The translations under genes and the position numbers were made by a program. A DNA stretch of 64,000 nucleotides from Desulfomicrobium baculatum DSM 4028 (lineage in GTDB: Bacteria > Desulfobacterota > Desulfovibrionia > Desulfovibrionales > Desulfomicrobiaceae): positions 1-64,000 of the forward strand of contig NC_013173.1 of NCBI RefSeq assembly GCF_000023225.1. The letters are read 5' to 3'. How positions within the stretch are numbered: the stretch's first letter is position 1; each line of letters starts with the position of its first letter. This document shows positions 44,187 through 53,727 of this stretch, piece by piece. Under the pieces are notes generated by a model. The model did not search any database and was not told the origin of the DNA. It worked only from the letters and a program-made list of their open reading frames with translations.

Positions 44187-46247
44187 CTAGATCTTGAATC
44201 GCGAAACCTGATCCCGCAGACGCTCGGCGAGTTCGGAGAGTTCCATTGCGCTCTGCTGAACGGTCTGACTGCTTGCGGTCATCTCATCCGAGGCGGAGCG
44301 AACTTTTTCGATGTCGGTGCTGATGGAATGGGTCATGGACGAGCTGGTGGCCACATTGGAGTTGATCTCGGTGATGCCCGTGGACGCCTGACCGACGTTT
44401 TCGGCGATGTCGCGGGTGGTCACGGATTGCTCCTCCACTGCCGCGGCGATGGTGCCGACGATTTCGTTCATCTCGGCGATGACCCCGGTGATGTCGGAGA
44501 TGTCGCCCACGGTCTGGGTGGTCACGGACTGGATGCCGGTGATCCGCTCGCGGATGTCTTCGGTGGCCTTGGCGGTCTGCTGCGCGAGTTCCTTGATCTC
44601 ATTGGCGACGACGGCAAACCCGCGTCCGGCCTCGCCCGCCCGTGCCGCCTCGATGGTGGCATTGAGTGCCAGCAGGTTGGTCTGCGAGGAGATGGCGGTG
44701 ATGGTCGAGGTTACGAGGCTGATTTCCTTGGCCGCCGCTCCAAGCTCGTCGACCCTGCCCGAGGCGGCCTTTGCCTTGGACACGGCGTTGGTCGTGGTGT
44801 TCTTGGCCCGCTCGGAGTTCTGGGCGATTTCCTGGATGGTGGCGGACATCTCTTCAGCCGCCGAGGCCACGGTGGTCATGTTCATGGAGGCCTGCTCCAT
44901 GGCCGCCGATACGGAATTCATGTTGCCGCTGACCTCTTCGGCCGCGTTGCTGACCGTAGTGGCCATGTGCGCCGTCTGGGCCGACCCTTCAGTCATCTGG
45001 GAGGATATGGCCGACAGCTGCGTGGAAGCCGTGGCCAGGGACTGCGTGGCGGTATTGATTTCCCCGAGCATGTCCTTGGTGCGGGCGACCATGGTGTTCA
45101 GCGCGTCCGACAAATGTCCGATGGCGTCCTTGGCCGGGTGGGTGAAGGCGATGGTGTAGTCGCCTTCGGCGACCTGCAGGCTCTTGCCCGCGAGCTGGTT
45201 CAGGGGTCTTGCGATACTGCGGATCAGAAGAACCGCGATGAGCACGCCGAGCAGCATGACTCCGATTCCGACGAAGATGCATTTGGTGATGATCTCCTTG
45301 TCCAGCCCCCGAATCATCTGGGCGTCGCTCAGGCCGACGGCAAGATGCCAGTCCCAGGGTTCGAAATGGCGGGTATAGGTGATCTTGTGTTCGCCATTCC
45401 ATTCGTAGTCGAGGAATCCGCCCTTGTGATTGCGGAAGAATTCGTCGATCCCCGGAACTTCAAAGATATTTTTCCCTTCGAGGGAGGGGTGGATGAGCAC
45501 CTCTCCTTTGGAGTTGTACACAAAAAAATAGCCGGCTCCGCCCGCCTTGATGGTGGTCAGCATCTCGCGCAGCTGTGGGGTCAGTATCTTACGGCCCACA
45601 AAGAGGACGGCCACGATCTTGTCGTCTGCGTTGTAGACGGGCTTGTATGAGGTCACATACCAGTCATCGACCACAAAGGCTCGGCCGGTGTAGGTTTCTC
45701 CGCTCATGACGGTCTTGTACACAGGGCTGTCGGCGGGGATGTATGTATCCACCGCGCGGTCCGTCTCGTTGATGCGCACGTTGGTGGAAACCCGCAGGAG
45801 CTTGTCTTCCATGACCTGGAAGATGGTGGTCACTCCGCCGGTCATGTATTGCACCTTGTCCACGATGCCCGTGTTGCCGTTCATGACCGTCCCGTCGAGC
45901 ATGAGCCTGGGTATGCTGACCTGTTCGGACTCCTTGCTGACCTGATTGATGATGGTTCGGTCCAGCATGTAGCTCGGGTCCAGGTCAAAAGAACCGTAGC
46001 GGTCCAGCTCGCCTTCCAGAATGGTCATGTCGCCGACGAGCTTTTCGAGTAAAAGGGAGTTCTGGGTTTCCAGAGAGGCGAAAACGGAGTTGTTGATATT
46101 TTCCAATGCGTCCCGCCCGAGACTTTCCAGCCCGTCTTTCACGAGTATGTTCGTGACCGCGATGACCGAAACCAGGGACAATATCAGGATGGACAGTATC
46201 CCGGTAAACAGCTTGGTGGTGAATTTGATGGACTGGGTGTTGAACAT
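44187..46247 (-). CDS. Methyl-accepting chemotaxis protein with periplasmic Cache domain
   Basis: The 686-aa receptor has TM1 (about 13-33), a periplasmic Cache domain (35-315: [37 protein letters not shown]-like strands, [20 protein letters not shown]), TM2 (about 318-340), HAMP and the coiled-coil signalling domain with the conserved hairpin ([20 protein letters not shown]). It should relay to CheA/CheW. There is no C-terminal CheR-docking pentapeptide. The Cache_3/Cache_2-type pattern fits small organic-acid sensing, but the ligand is unknown. It stands alone, upstream and downstream genes being separate units. Confidence 0.95.
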   Translation of the reverse strand: MFNTQSIKFTTKLFTGILSILILSLVSVIAVTNILVKDGLESLGRDALENINNSVFASLETQNSLLLEKLVGDMTILEGELDRYGSFDLDPSYMLDRTIINQVSKESEQVSIPRLMLDGTVMNGNTGIVDKVQYMTGGVTTIFQVMEDKLLRVSTNVRINETDRAVDTYIPADSPVYKTVMSGETYTGRAFVVDDWYVTSYKPVYNADDKIVAVLFVGRKILTPQLREMLTTIKAGGAGYFFVYNSKGEVLIHPSLEGKNIFEVPGIDEFFRNHKGGFLDYEWNGEHKITYTRHFEPWDWHLAVGLSDAQMIRGLDKEIITKCIFVGIGVMLLGVLIAVLLIRSIARPLNQLAGKSLQVAEGDYTIAFTHPAKDAIGHLSDALNTMVARTKDMLGEINTATQSLATASTQLSAISSQMTEGSAQTAHMATTVSNAAEEVSGNMNSVSAAMEQASMNMTTVASAAEEMSATIQEIAQNSERAKNTTTNAVSKAKAASGRVDELGAAAKEISLVTSTITAISSQTNLLALNATIEAARAGEAGRGFAVVANEIKELAQQTAKATEDIRERITGIQSVTTQTVGDISDITGVIAEMNEIVGTIAAAVEEQSVTTRDIAENVGQASTGITEINSNVATSSSMTHSISTDIEKVRSASDEMTASSQTVQQSAMELSELAERLRDQVSRFKI

Positions 46248-46381
46248 GCGCCCTCCTCGCTTGAGGCTGTGTGATACGATTTATGTAGTACAATGCATAC
46301 GTATTCGGCATGAATTAATCAATGCTCATTATTAGTAATGCGTACTTAAAATAGTTCGATCACGTCTGGCCAGAGCAAGCT

Positions 46382-46852
46382 TCAGGCGCGCAGGGTGGCT
46401 TTGAGACGTGTGGGGTGCAAGAGCAGATCAAGGCCGGCTTCAATGCCGGGGACCAGGATATGGGCCGAGGAGAGTGCGGCCATGGCCACGCCTTCGGGCT
46501 GGAGCACGGCCACGGACAGTCCCGCCTCCATAAGCATCGAGGCATCGTTGGCGCCATTTCCCATGCAGACGCAGGAACTGACTCCGAGCGCGCGTACATA
46601 TTCGGCCTTGGCCTCGCGCTCGCCTCCGGCCGGGAGGACGTGCACGGTGAAGTCGGTTTGGCCGAAGGTGGCGCGAACAGTGCCGAAAGTGTCCGCAGTC
46701 AGGATGTGGATCAGTAAATCGTGCTTGAGTTGGCTCAGCCGCGAGGAGACTCCGGGCTGAATCCGGCCGTCGATAGCCAGGGTGCCGTTGTAATCCAGCA
46801 CCAGGTGGTGCAGGGCGCGCTGTCCGAATCCGGGGATGTCGAGTTCAATCAT
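46382..46852 (-). CDS. HAD-superfamily phosphatase, soluble P-type ATPase-like
   Basis: This 156-aa protein begins MIELDIPGFG and has the HAD nucleophile motif DYNGTLAIDG (about 18-27) and a later GNGANDASML (about 105-114). These match small soluble proteins related to the P domain of P-type ATPases. I start at 46852, which overlaps the diguanylate cyclase gene by 8 nt; a longer start at 46948 runs deep into it. A role as a small phosphatase is inferred from the fold. The substrate is unknown. Confidence 0.85.
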   Translation of the reverse strand: MIELDIPGFGQRALHHLVLDYNGTLAIDGRIQPGVSSRLSQLKHDLLIHILTADTFGTVRATFGQTDFTVHVLPAGGEREAKAEYVRALGVSSCVCMGNGANDASMLMEAGLSVAVLQPEGVAMAALSSAHILVPGIEAGLDLLLHPTRLKATLRA

Positions 46853-48149
46853 ATTTATGCGCGGTCCTTGCCGGGGGAGGGGCTGTTTTTGGGATAAAGG
46901 CAGCATGATCGCCTGCCGGACCTTCTTTCGCATGAGTCTTGTCCTCATACATGTTCTGATCGGCGGCCTTGATAAGACTTTCCAGGCTCTGGGGAGGCTG
47001 GTGACGGCTTAAGCCGACAGAGGCGGAAATCCGCAGATCGGTGTCCAGGGAGCAGACCTGCCCAACGTCAAGGCTGGCCAGGGTCTGGCGCAGGCGGGTC
47101 ACGAATGCCCGGGCCATGTGCTTGTCCGTGTCCGGGAGCAGGATCACGAATTCGTCGCCGCCAAGGCGCACCAGGATGTCGTATTTGCGGATCATGGCCT
47201 GGAGGGCTCTGGCCACCGCCACCAGAATGGCGTCTCCCGCCTCGTGTCCGAGGGTGTCGTTGACCGCCTTGAATCCGTTCAGGTCGATGAAAAGCAGGTG
47301 CACCGGGAGCTTCTTGCGCGCCGCGAAATCAAGGATGCGCCCGGCATGGCGTTCCAGGTACGTGCGGTTGTTCACCCCGGTCAGGCCGTCGCGAACGGTC
47401 AGTTCCTCAAGCTGGGCGTGCTCTAGGGCGGTGATCAGGGTGCAGGCCAGGATATCGCAGAAATGACTCAGAAAATCCGTGGCCTTGTCCGGAGCGTAGC
47501 GCCTTGGGTTGGGATCGTAGGCCGCCACGACTCCGATGATCTTGGAGTGCACGTATTTGTGTCCGAGGGCAAAGATGAAGCAGGAACCGGATGGCGGGTC
47601 CTCATCGAGGCCGAGGAAAAAGCCGGGTTTTTCAATATGCCTGACCTCGCCGAGAAAGAGCCTTGGAGCGTGCGGGCTCGGAGAGAATTGTTTCAGGCGT
47701 TCCCGGATCATGGCGGCCGAGGCCCGGCCGACTCCTTTGGGGATGCGCTGCTCGAAAAGGTCATGGTCGAGAACAACGTGCAGGGTGTGCAGAGTGCGCA
47801 GCCTGCGGATGGCATCCAGCGTCGCGGGGAGTTCTTCCAGGCGCTTTGTCTGCTGGACAAGGTCGACGGTCCCTCGAAAGGTTTCAAAAGCGTCCAGGAT
47901 GGCCTTGTAGGCGGAGATCATGGAGTCGAAACTGATTTTTGACGCGCGCAGCCTGCGCTTCAAGCCGGCGTTTTCCACTGCCAGCGTGGACGAGGAGAGC
48001 GGCACGCGCAGGATGAGTTGCCTGGCCCAGGCAACAAGCTCTTTCAGGTGCGCTTTGAGCATGACCGAGTCGTTTGCACGTGCGCTGACTTCGATGGCGG
48101 CGACGAGGCTTTTGAGTTCCGTCAGGAGGGTGCTTTGTCCGCGCGGCAT
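46845..48149 (-). CDS. Diguanylate cyclase (GGDEF domain protein)
   Basis: This 434-aa soluble protein ends in a GGDEF domain (about 245-410) with the intact active motif GGDEFVIL and substrate segment IDLNGFKAVNDTLGH. The first 220 residues form helical and GAF-like parts (LRTLHTLHVVLDHDLFEQRIP, then HIEKPGFFLGLDEDPPSGSCF) resembling the DUF484-like sensor region. No membrane helix is seen. It should raise cyclic-di-GMP. An RxxD inhibitory site is not obvious to me. It is translationally coupled to the HAD gene (8 nt overlap). Confidence 0.93.
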   Translation of the reverse strand: MPRGQSTLLTELKSLVAAIEVSARANDSVMLKAHLKELVAWARQLILRVPLSSSTLAVENAGLKRRLRASKISFDSMISAYKAILDAFETFRGTVDLVQQTKRLEELPATLDAIRRLRTLHTLHVVLDHDLFEQRIPKGVGRASAAMIRERLKQFSPSPHAPRLFLGEVRHIEKPGFFLGLDEDPPSGSCFIFALGHKYVHSKIIGVVAAYDPNPRRYAPDKATDFLSHFCDILACTLITALEHAQLEELTVRDGLTGVNNRTYLERHAGRILDFAARKKLPVHLLFIDLNGFKAVNDTLGHEAGDAILVAVARALQAMIRKYDILVRLGGDEFVILLPDTDKHMARAFVTRLRQTLASLDVGQVCSLDTDLRISASVGLSRHQPPQSLESLIKAADQNMYEDKTHAKEGPAGDHAAFIPKTAPPPARTAHKYD

Positions 48150-48335
48150 GGCTTTTTGCTCAGACCTGCGCGTTCAGGGCTGCCGGCGCTTCGGTCGCCT
48201 GCACGTCCGCCCTCGCCGTGGGCCGTGTGCGGCGGATGCCCCTTGGCGCGGGAATTTTGAAGTCGATCATGCCAAACTCCTTGGAAAGCGTACGTCCCGT
48301 AAGACTCCTAGCGCAACACCTGGGTGCGTGCAAGG

Positions 48336-49574
48336 TCAGGGAGCATCGGAGGCGCTCAGTCCTGCCAGGTAGCCCGTGGACAGGGCCGCCTGCAGGTTGA
48401 AGCCGCCCGTGTCGGCGTCCATGTCGAGCACTTCTCCGGCCAGAAAGAGCCCCGGGCAGACCTTCGATTGCATGGTCTTGGGATTGACCTCGGACAGTTC
48501 CACTCCGCCGGAGGTGACGATTGCCTCACGCAAGGGTCGGTAGCCGCTGACGGTGAAACGCAGCTCCTTGAGCCACAGCCGCAGACGCTTGCGCTCCTCG
48601 GCCGAGATCTGGTGGGCGGCCTTGTCTGCGGCCAGACGGGTCTGCTCCAGGCAAACCGGGATGAGTTTGGGCGGCATCAGTCCGCGCAGCAGGTTCTCCA
48701 TGTGCATCTTGCCATGCTCGCCCAGGTCGCGCAGCAGGCGGGCATCGAGCTTGGCGGGGTCCAGGGCGGGCTTCAAGTCGATCAGGATTTCGGTCTTCTT
48801 GCGCTGGTCCACAGCCCGTACGGCGGCCTTGCTGAGGGTCAGGATAAGGGGGCCGGACAACCCGAAATGGGTGAAGAGCATCTCACCCATGTCTTCCCCG
48901 GTCTTTTTGCCATCGACGCGCAGTTCGACGCGAACATTCTTGAGCGACAACCCCTGCAGCTTCGCGGCGGTGTCTCCGGCGGTGATCAGCGGAATAAGCG
49001 CCGGAGCGATGGGCACGATGGCGTGCCCCAGGCTTTTGGCCAGCTCGTAACCGTCGCCGGTCGAGCCCGTCGCAGGATAGGAGGCCCCTCCCGTGGTCAG
49101 GATGACCCTGTCTGCCGCGAGGACCTGAGACCCGAAGGCGACCTCGAAACCATCTTCCCTGCGGCTGATGCCGCGTACCCGGCAGCCGGTGCGGATGGTA
49201 ACGCCTTTTGTCCGGGCGTTGCGCACAAAAGCGTCGACCAGGTCCTGGGCGCTGTCGCTGGCGGGAAAAAGGCGTCCTCCGCGTTCTTCTTTGGTCGGAA
49301 CGCCAAGGCTGTGCAGCAGTTCGACCGTGTCTTTGGTGAAAAAATGGGACAGGGCCGGACGCAGGAAACGAAAATTCTTGCCGAAATGAGTCAGGAACTC
49401 ATCCAGAGGCGCAGTATTGCCGATATTGCCACGACCCTTGCCGCAGATTCTGAGCTTGCGGCCTGGGCGGTCCATGCGTTCGAGCAGTGTGACCGAGGTG
49501 CCTTTCGAGGCCGCGCTGGCAGCGGCCAGAAGACCGGCCGGTCCGCCGCCGATGACGATGACAGTTTTGTTCAT
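48336..49574 (-). CDS. FAD-dependent oxidoreductase, HI0933/YhiN family
   Basis: This 412-aa flavoprotein has the Rossmann motif VIGGGPAGLLAAASAASKG (about 6-24), then RKLRICGKGRGNIGNT, a typical YhiN/HI0933 signature, and a C-terminal second FAD segment GLFLAGEVLDMDADTGGFN. The insert domain with repeated beta strands lies between. The family is annotated as NAD(P)/FAD-dependent oxidoreductases (some called aminoacetone oxidases), but its cell role is not settled. It stands in its own unit between the diguanylate cyclase gene and the Usp gene. Confidence 0.93.
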   Translation of the reverse strand: MNKTVIVIGGGPAGLLAAASAASKGTSVTLLERMDRPGRKLRICGKGRGNIGNTAPLDEFLTHFGKNFRFLRPALSHFFTKDTVELLHSLGVPTKEERGGRLFPASDSAQDLVDAFVRNARTKGVTIRTGCRVRGISRREDGFEVAFGSQVLAADRVILTTGGASYPATGSTGDGYELAKSLGHAIVPIAPALIPLITAGDTAAKLQGLSLKNVRVELRVDGKKTGEDMGEMLFTHFGLSGPLILTLSKAAVRAVDQRKKTEILIDLKPALDPAKLDARLLRDLGEHGKMHMENLLRGLMPPKLIPVCLEQTRLAADKAAHQISAEERKRLRLWLKELRFTVSGYRPLREAIVTSGGVELSEVNPKTMQSKVCPGLFLAGEVLDMDADTGGFNLQAALSTGYLAGLSASDAP

Positions 49575-49694
49575 GGGGTTCCTTCAAAAAATATCATTCT
49601 GAAGGGTGCGGGGCAGGATGTAAAGGCGCTTGAGCCGGGATCGGGCCCCGCGCATCAAAAAAACAGGGATTCAGGGGGCGGCGGTGCCTATCCT

Positions 49695-49795
49695 GCCCGG
49701 CCAGGGGCCGGTTTCGTGGCCGGGAAAAATGATCAGCCCGGACGGATCGCGAGTGGCATCCCGGTCTTGGGATGCCGCGCGCGATCCGTCGCGGG
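49695..49795. repeat. Tandem hairpins between the flavoprotein and Usp genes
   Basis: Two strong inverted repeats lie here. CCCGGCCA / TGGCCGGG (about 49697-49724) comes first. Then a palindrome at 49741-49790 has arms GACGGATCGCG and CGCGATCCGTC with an inner pair GGCATCCC / GGGATGCC and a 6-nt loop. It may act as terminator for the minus-strand Usp gene or be a REP-like element. Confidence 0.6.
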
Positions 49796-49845
49796 CTGTG
49801 TGGCGGTTTGAGGGTGCGGGCAAAGCTCCGTCCCAAGGCTTGGGG

Positions 49846-50337
49846 TCACTCTTCGTCTTCGAAGTCGCCCGACTGGTCGAAAATGGCGCAGGACTCCTCG
49901 GAGTCGTAGCGCACCACCAGCACGGAACACGCGGCATGTCGGACGACCTTGGCCGTGTTCGTGCCCAAGAGATAGTCCTGCAGTTTGAGGCGATGTGCGG
50001 GCATGACGACGAGGTCCGCATTTATTTTTTCAGCCATGCGTAGAATTCTTCTGTAGATCGAGCCCTGCGCAACAAGATAATTGGCTTCCACATCATCAGG
50101 TATATAGACACCAACCATGTCGTGCAGCATTTCCTCCGCCTCGCTGACAATCTTGTCTCCTGCGTCTGGTGGGAAATAGTTGGCGACAATCGGCATTCCC
50201 ATGTCCGGAACAACTGTCAGAATGTATAACTGTGCTTTGTATAAGCGACAAAGCTCAATTGCTCTTTCCAGGCCCATGCAACGGGCGCGGTCATCAGACT
50301 CCTGCAAGTCAATGGGGACAAGAATACGTTTGTACAT
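49846..50337 (-). CDS. Universal stress protein (UspA family)
   Basis: The 163-aa protein has the Usp alpha/beta fold: MYKRILVPIDL at the start, LYILTVVPDM, INADLVVMPAHR, and LLGTNTAKVVRHAACSVLVVR near the end. The G-2x-G part of the ATP motif is not seen; the late GT..A segment is. It lies directly after a TRAP permease gene (17-nt gap). In Halomonas a Usp protein (TeaD) encoded with a TRAP system controls its activity, so a similar job is plausible here. Confidence 0.92.
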   Translation of the reverse strand: MYKRILVPIDLQESDDRARCMGLERAIELCRLYKAQLYILTVVPDMGMPIVANYFPPDAGDKIVSEAEEMLHDMVGVYIPDDVEANYLVAQGSIYRRILRMAEKINADLVVMPAHRLKLQDYLLGTNTAKVVRHAACSVLVVRYDSEESCAIFDQSGDFEDEE

Positions 50338-50354
50338 GAATCGCCTCGCCTTTT

Positions 50355-52568
50355 TTAGGTGGTGACTTTTTTCTTTTTCTTAGTCTTTTTTTGCGACATT
50401 TGCCAAGCGACCAAAAGGAAGAAAACGCAAACTCCCAGAATCTGCATTCCCAGTCGGTCGAAGGGCAGGTACGGCGCAAAGGCGCCCGGACGGAAGGTCG
50501 TGGCGCAAATGGCCAGCAGGGCAAGGCGCTCGACCCAGCTGCAGCTTTTGACCAGCCAGCCCTGGATCGCCGAGGCGAATGCGAACATGGCGATCGTTCC
50601 GGAAAAGAAGATCCAGGCGATGTGCAGGTAGTCGTCCAGCCAGATGATGTCTCCTGTGCTTGTCACGCCCGAAATCATCAAGAGATCGGTGTTGAAGAGG
50701 AAGATGAAGGGCAGGATCGCGGTGCGCAGGTCATAGGCGAAACCCTGCACACCGGTTTTAATCGGGTCGGAGCGCGCGATGGCCGCCCCCGCGTAGGCGG
50801 CGAGCCCCACCGGAGGCGTGTCGTCGGCGAGAATGCCGAAATAGAAGACGAACAGGTGGGCCGCGACGAGGGGAAAGACAAGCCCTGCGTCGGCCCCGAG
50901 TTGCACGATGACCGGCGCGGTCAGGGTGGCCATGATGATGTAATTGGCCGTGGTCGGCATGCCCATGCCTAGGATCAGGCTGGTTATGGCCGTGAAGATG
51001 AGCATCAGGACCACGTTGCCCATGGAGATGGTGTCGATGAGGGTGATGAAACGGCCGACAAGGCCGGTGATGGTCACCACGCCGACGATGATTCCGGCCG
51101 TGGCAGTGGCCACGCCCACGGAGATCATGTTGCGCGCGCCCATGATCAGGCCGTTCCAGATGTCGACGAGGCCCTGCCAGGCAGCGGCGGCGATGAACCG
51201 TTTGGTGTCTACGGCCGGGTCCAGGGTACCGGCGCGGCGATGGGCGCCCATGGTCAAAAATGCGATGATCGGACGCTGCACCAGCATGATCACGGTCAGG
51301 CTCTCGATGGCCAGAAGCGCCGAGGTCACGGGTGAGCGACGCACGATCACCAGGAAAAAGATCAGTACCGCCAGCGGGATGATGAAGTGACAGCCCCGCA
51401 CCAAGGTCTTGAAGAAGGGCGGAAGCTGGCTGCGCGGGATGGCCTTGATGCCCATCTTCATGGATTCGACGTGCACGACCCAGAACAGGGCCAGATAGGA
51501 AATGATCGCGGGCAGGAAGGCTGCACGGACGACATCGAGATAGGGGATGCCGATGATTTCGGCCATGATGAAGGCCGCCGCGCCCATGACCGGAGGCATG
51601 AGCTGCCCGTTGGTGGAGGCCGCCACTTCTACGGCCGCGGCCTTGTAGGCCGGAAAGCCCACCTTTTTCATCAGCGGGATGGTGAAGGTGCCGGTGGTCA
51701 CCGTGTTGGCGATGGACGAGCCCGAGACCAGGCCGGTCAGGCCCGAGGCCAGGACCGCGGCTTTGGCCGGACCGCCGCGAAAGGTGCCCAGCGCCGAGAA
51801 GGCCACGTCGATGAAATATTTTCCTCCGCCCGCACGGTCGAGCAGGGCGCCGAAGAGGACGAAAAGAAAGACGAAATCCGTCGACACGCCGAGCGGCACG
51901 CCGAATATGCCGGTGGTGGTCAGATACATGTCGCTGATGATGAAATCGAGCGGCACGCCGCGATGACGCAGCACTTCGGGCAGGTAGGGGCCGAAAACAG
52001 TGTAGCCCATGAAGATGCCGCCAAGGATGGTCAGGGCGGGCCCGAGGGAGCGCCTGGCGGCCTCAAGCAGCAGCGCGATCAGGATGATGCCCATCCAGAT
52101 GTCCATGGTGTTGGGCAGGCCCTGGCGGTTGATGAGCTGGTCGTAATCCCACCAGATGTACAGCGCACCGGCCGTGGCCAGCGCCGCAAGGATCATGTCA
52201 TAGTAGGGAATGTAGGTACGTATGGAGCGCCTGGCGAAATTGGGGATGACTTTTCTGGTCCATTTTACCCACATGGGCGGGGTATGCTGCTTGTAGGCAG
52301 GATAGGCCAGGAAGGCCAGGCACACCGCAAAACCCAGATGCCAGGCCCGGGCGATATGCGAGTCCAGGGGCTGGTAGGCCAGGTAGAGCTGGAAGCAGGA
52401 CCAGCACAGGCACAAAAACGTGATCACGCCGGAGGCGAAAAAATTCGAGGGTTCCCGCGCGCCTGCTTCGACCATGGCCACAAGGTCTTCGGCTGCCTGT
52501 TTCATGCTGGCGGAAGACTCTTGGCCGGGGGCGGCGTTGTCTTGTTTGGGTGTTTCGTGTTCTGCCAT
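50355..52568 (-). CDS. TRAP transporter fused permease (4TM/12TM)
   Basis: The 737-aa protein joins the small (DctQ-like) and large (DctM-like) TRAP membrane subunits in one chain, as is usual for TAXI-type TRAP systems. About 16 hydrophobic helices are visible. The DctM part has GLVSGSSIANTVTTGTFTIP, AASTNGQLMPPVMGAAAFIM and ILGMGMPTTANYI. The gene follows the TAXI binding-protein gene with a hairpin in the gap and precedes the Usp gene. It should take up an organic acid or amino acid with an ion gradient; the substrate is not evident. Confidence 0.95.
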   Translation of the reverse strand: MAEHETPKQDNAAPGQESSASMKQAAEDLVAMVEAGAREPSNFFASGVITFLCLCWSCFQLYLAYQPLDSHIARAWHLGFAVCLAFLAYPAYKQHTPPMWVKWTRKVIPNFARRSIRTYIPYYDMILAALATAGALYIWWDYDQLINRQGLPNTMDIWMGIILIALLLEAARRSLGPALTILGGIFMGYTVFGPYLPEVLRHRGVPLDFIISDMYLTTTGIFGVPLGVSTDFVFLFVLFGALLDRAGGGKYFIDVAFSALGTFRGGPAKAAVLASGLTGLVSGSSIANTVTTGTFTIPLMKKVGFPAYKAAAVEVAASTNGQLMPPVMGAAAFIMAEIIGIPYLDVVRAAFLPAIISYLALFWVVHVESMKMGIKAIPRSQLPPFFKTLVRGCHFIIPLAVLIFFLVIVRRSPVTSALLAIESLTVIMLVQRPIIAFLTMGAHRRAGTLDPAVDTKRFIAAAAWQGLVDIWNGLIMGARNMISVGVATATAGIIVGVVTITGLVGRFITLIDTISMGNVVLMLIFTAITSLILGMGMPTTANYIIMATLTAPVIVQLGADAGLVFPLVAAHLFVFYFGILADDTPPVGLAAYAGAAIARSDPIKTGVQGFAYDLRTAILPFIFLFNTDLLMISGVTSTGDIIWLDDYLHIAWIFFSGTIAMFAFASAIQGWLVKSCSWVERLALLAICATTFRPGAFAPYLPFDRLGMQILGVCVFFLLVAWQMSQKKTKKKKKVTT

Positions 52569-52619
52569 GACAGTGTCCTTACGTCAGAGAAGTGAGGCGG
52601 AAGAAAGAGAAATCCTGTG

Positions 52620-52653
52620 AAAAAGACAAGGGGGCCTTGGGGCCCCCTTGTCA
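52620..52653 (-). terminator. Intercistronic terminator between the TAXI and permease genes
   Basis: A perfect 12-bp stem GACAAGGGGGCC / GGCCCCCTTGTC (about 52625-52652) has a T-run on the minus strand. It lies between the binding-protein gene and the permease gene, so it would lower permease relative to binding protein. Confidence 0.85.
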
Positions 52654-52661
52654 GGATGAGG

Positions 52662-53621
52662 CTACATCCAACCTTTTTCCTTGTAGTACTTGATCGCGCC
52701 GGGATGCAGCGGGGCGGAGAGGCCCTGCAGCATTTCCTTGGGGTTCAAGTTGCGGAAAGCGGCGTGGGAGGCTTTAAGTTCATCCAGGTTTTCAAACACG
52801 GTCTTGACCATGTCATAGACGACTTCTTCGGACACGGATTCGTTGGAGATGACGGTGGCGGTTACGGCGTAGGTTTCGACATCCTTGTCCACGCCCTTGT
52901 AGGTGCCGGCCGGAATCGTGGTCATGATGTAGTAGGGATGCTTGGCCACGAAGTCCTTGATGCCGTCGGAGTTGATGGCAATGATGTCAAGGTCGACGGA
53001 CTGGGCCGGTTCTTCGACAGCGGCGCTGGGGTTGCCGACGGTGAAGAAGAAGGCATCGACCTTCTGGTCGACCAGGGCGCGGGAGGCTTCAGCCTGCTGC
53101 AGTGCTTCGGCGCTGAAATCCTTGTTGTAGTCGAGTCCGTAGATGCGCAGGACGTCTTCGGCATTGCCGCGCTGGCCGGAGCCGGGGTTGCCGATGTTGA
53201 TGCGCTTGCCCTTCATGTCCATGACGGTCTTGATGCCGGCATCCTTGCGGGTGACCAGCAGAACGGTCTCGGGGTGCATGCTGAAGACGCTGCGCAGACC
53301 GGTGACGGGCTTTCCTTCCCAGTCGGCGGCGCCGTTGAAGCCCTGCCAGTTGCGGTCGGACTGGGCCACGGCGAAGTCGAACGCGCCGCGGTCAATGGCA
53401 TTGATGTTGAAGACGGAGCCGCCCGTGGGCCGGCCGATATAGTTGTACTTGTCGGCCGCATGCTTGTTCATCATGTTGCTGAGCTGCAGCGCGACCTGGT
53501 AGTAGACGCCGGTGATCGACGCTCCGCCGAAGAGGATGTCCTGCTTGGCCATAGCCTGGGGAGCGGACACCGCCATTCCGAGAACGACAACAAGGGCGGC
53601 CAGCCATTTTCTTCCAACCAT
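52662..53621 (-). CDS. TAXI-family TRAP solute-binding protein
   Basis: This 319-aa exported protein binds the TRAP substrate in the periplasm. The ATG at 53621 (MVGRKW) has GGAGG 6 nt upstream; an upstream in-frame ATG at 53636 lies before that site. The signal peptide runs to about 25 (APQAMA). The TAXI pattern is clear: ILFGGASITGVYYQVALQLS, RPTGGSVFNINAI, KGKRINIGNPGSGQRGNAE and a late EVVYDMVKTVFEN. TAXI proteins bind glutamate or related dicarboxylates in some cases. It follows the M20 peptidase gene after 106 nt on the same strand. Confidence 0.95.
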   Translation of the reverse strand: MVGRKWLAALVVVLGMAVSAPQAMAKQDILFGGASITGVYYQVALQLSNMMNKHAADKYNYIGRPTGGSVFNINAIDRGAFDFAVAQSDRNWQGFNGAADWEGKPVTGLRSVFSMHPETVLLVTRKDAGIKTVMDMKGKRINIGNPGSGQRGNAEDVLRIYGLDYNKDFSAEALQQAEASRALVDQKVDAFFFTVGNPSAAVEEPAQSVDLDIIAINSDGIKDFVAKHPYYIMTTIPAGTYKGVDKDVETYAVTATVISNESVSEEVVYDMVKTVFENLDELKASHAAFRNLNPKEMLQGLSAPLHPGAIKYYKEKGWM

Positions 53622-53727
53622 AAGCACCTCCATCAATGAATTGTTGTGACGTGAAAAAAATCCACTACATTATCGATCTTCTATGCTGAAGATTATTCGG
53701 TCTGTCAAATTGCGCGGGACGGAAAAA

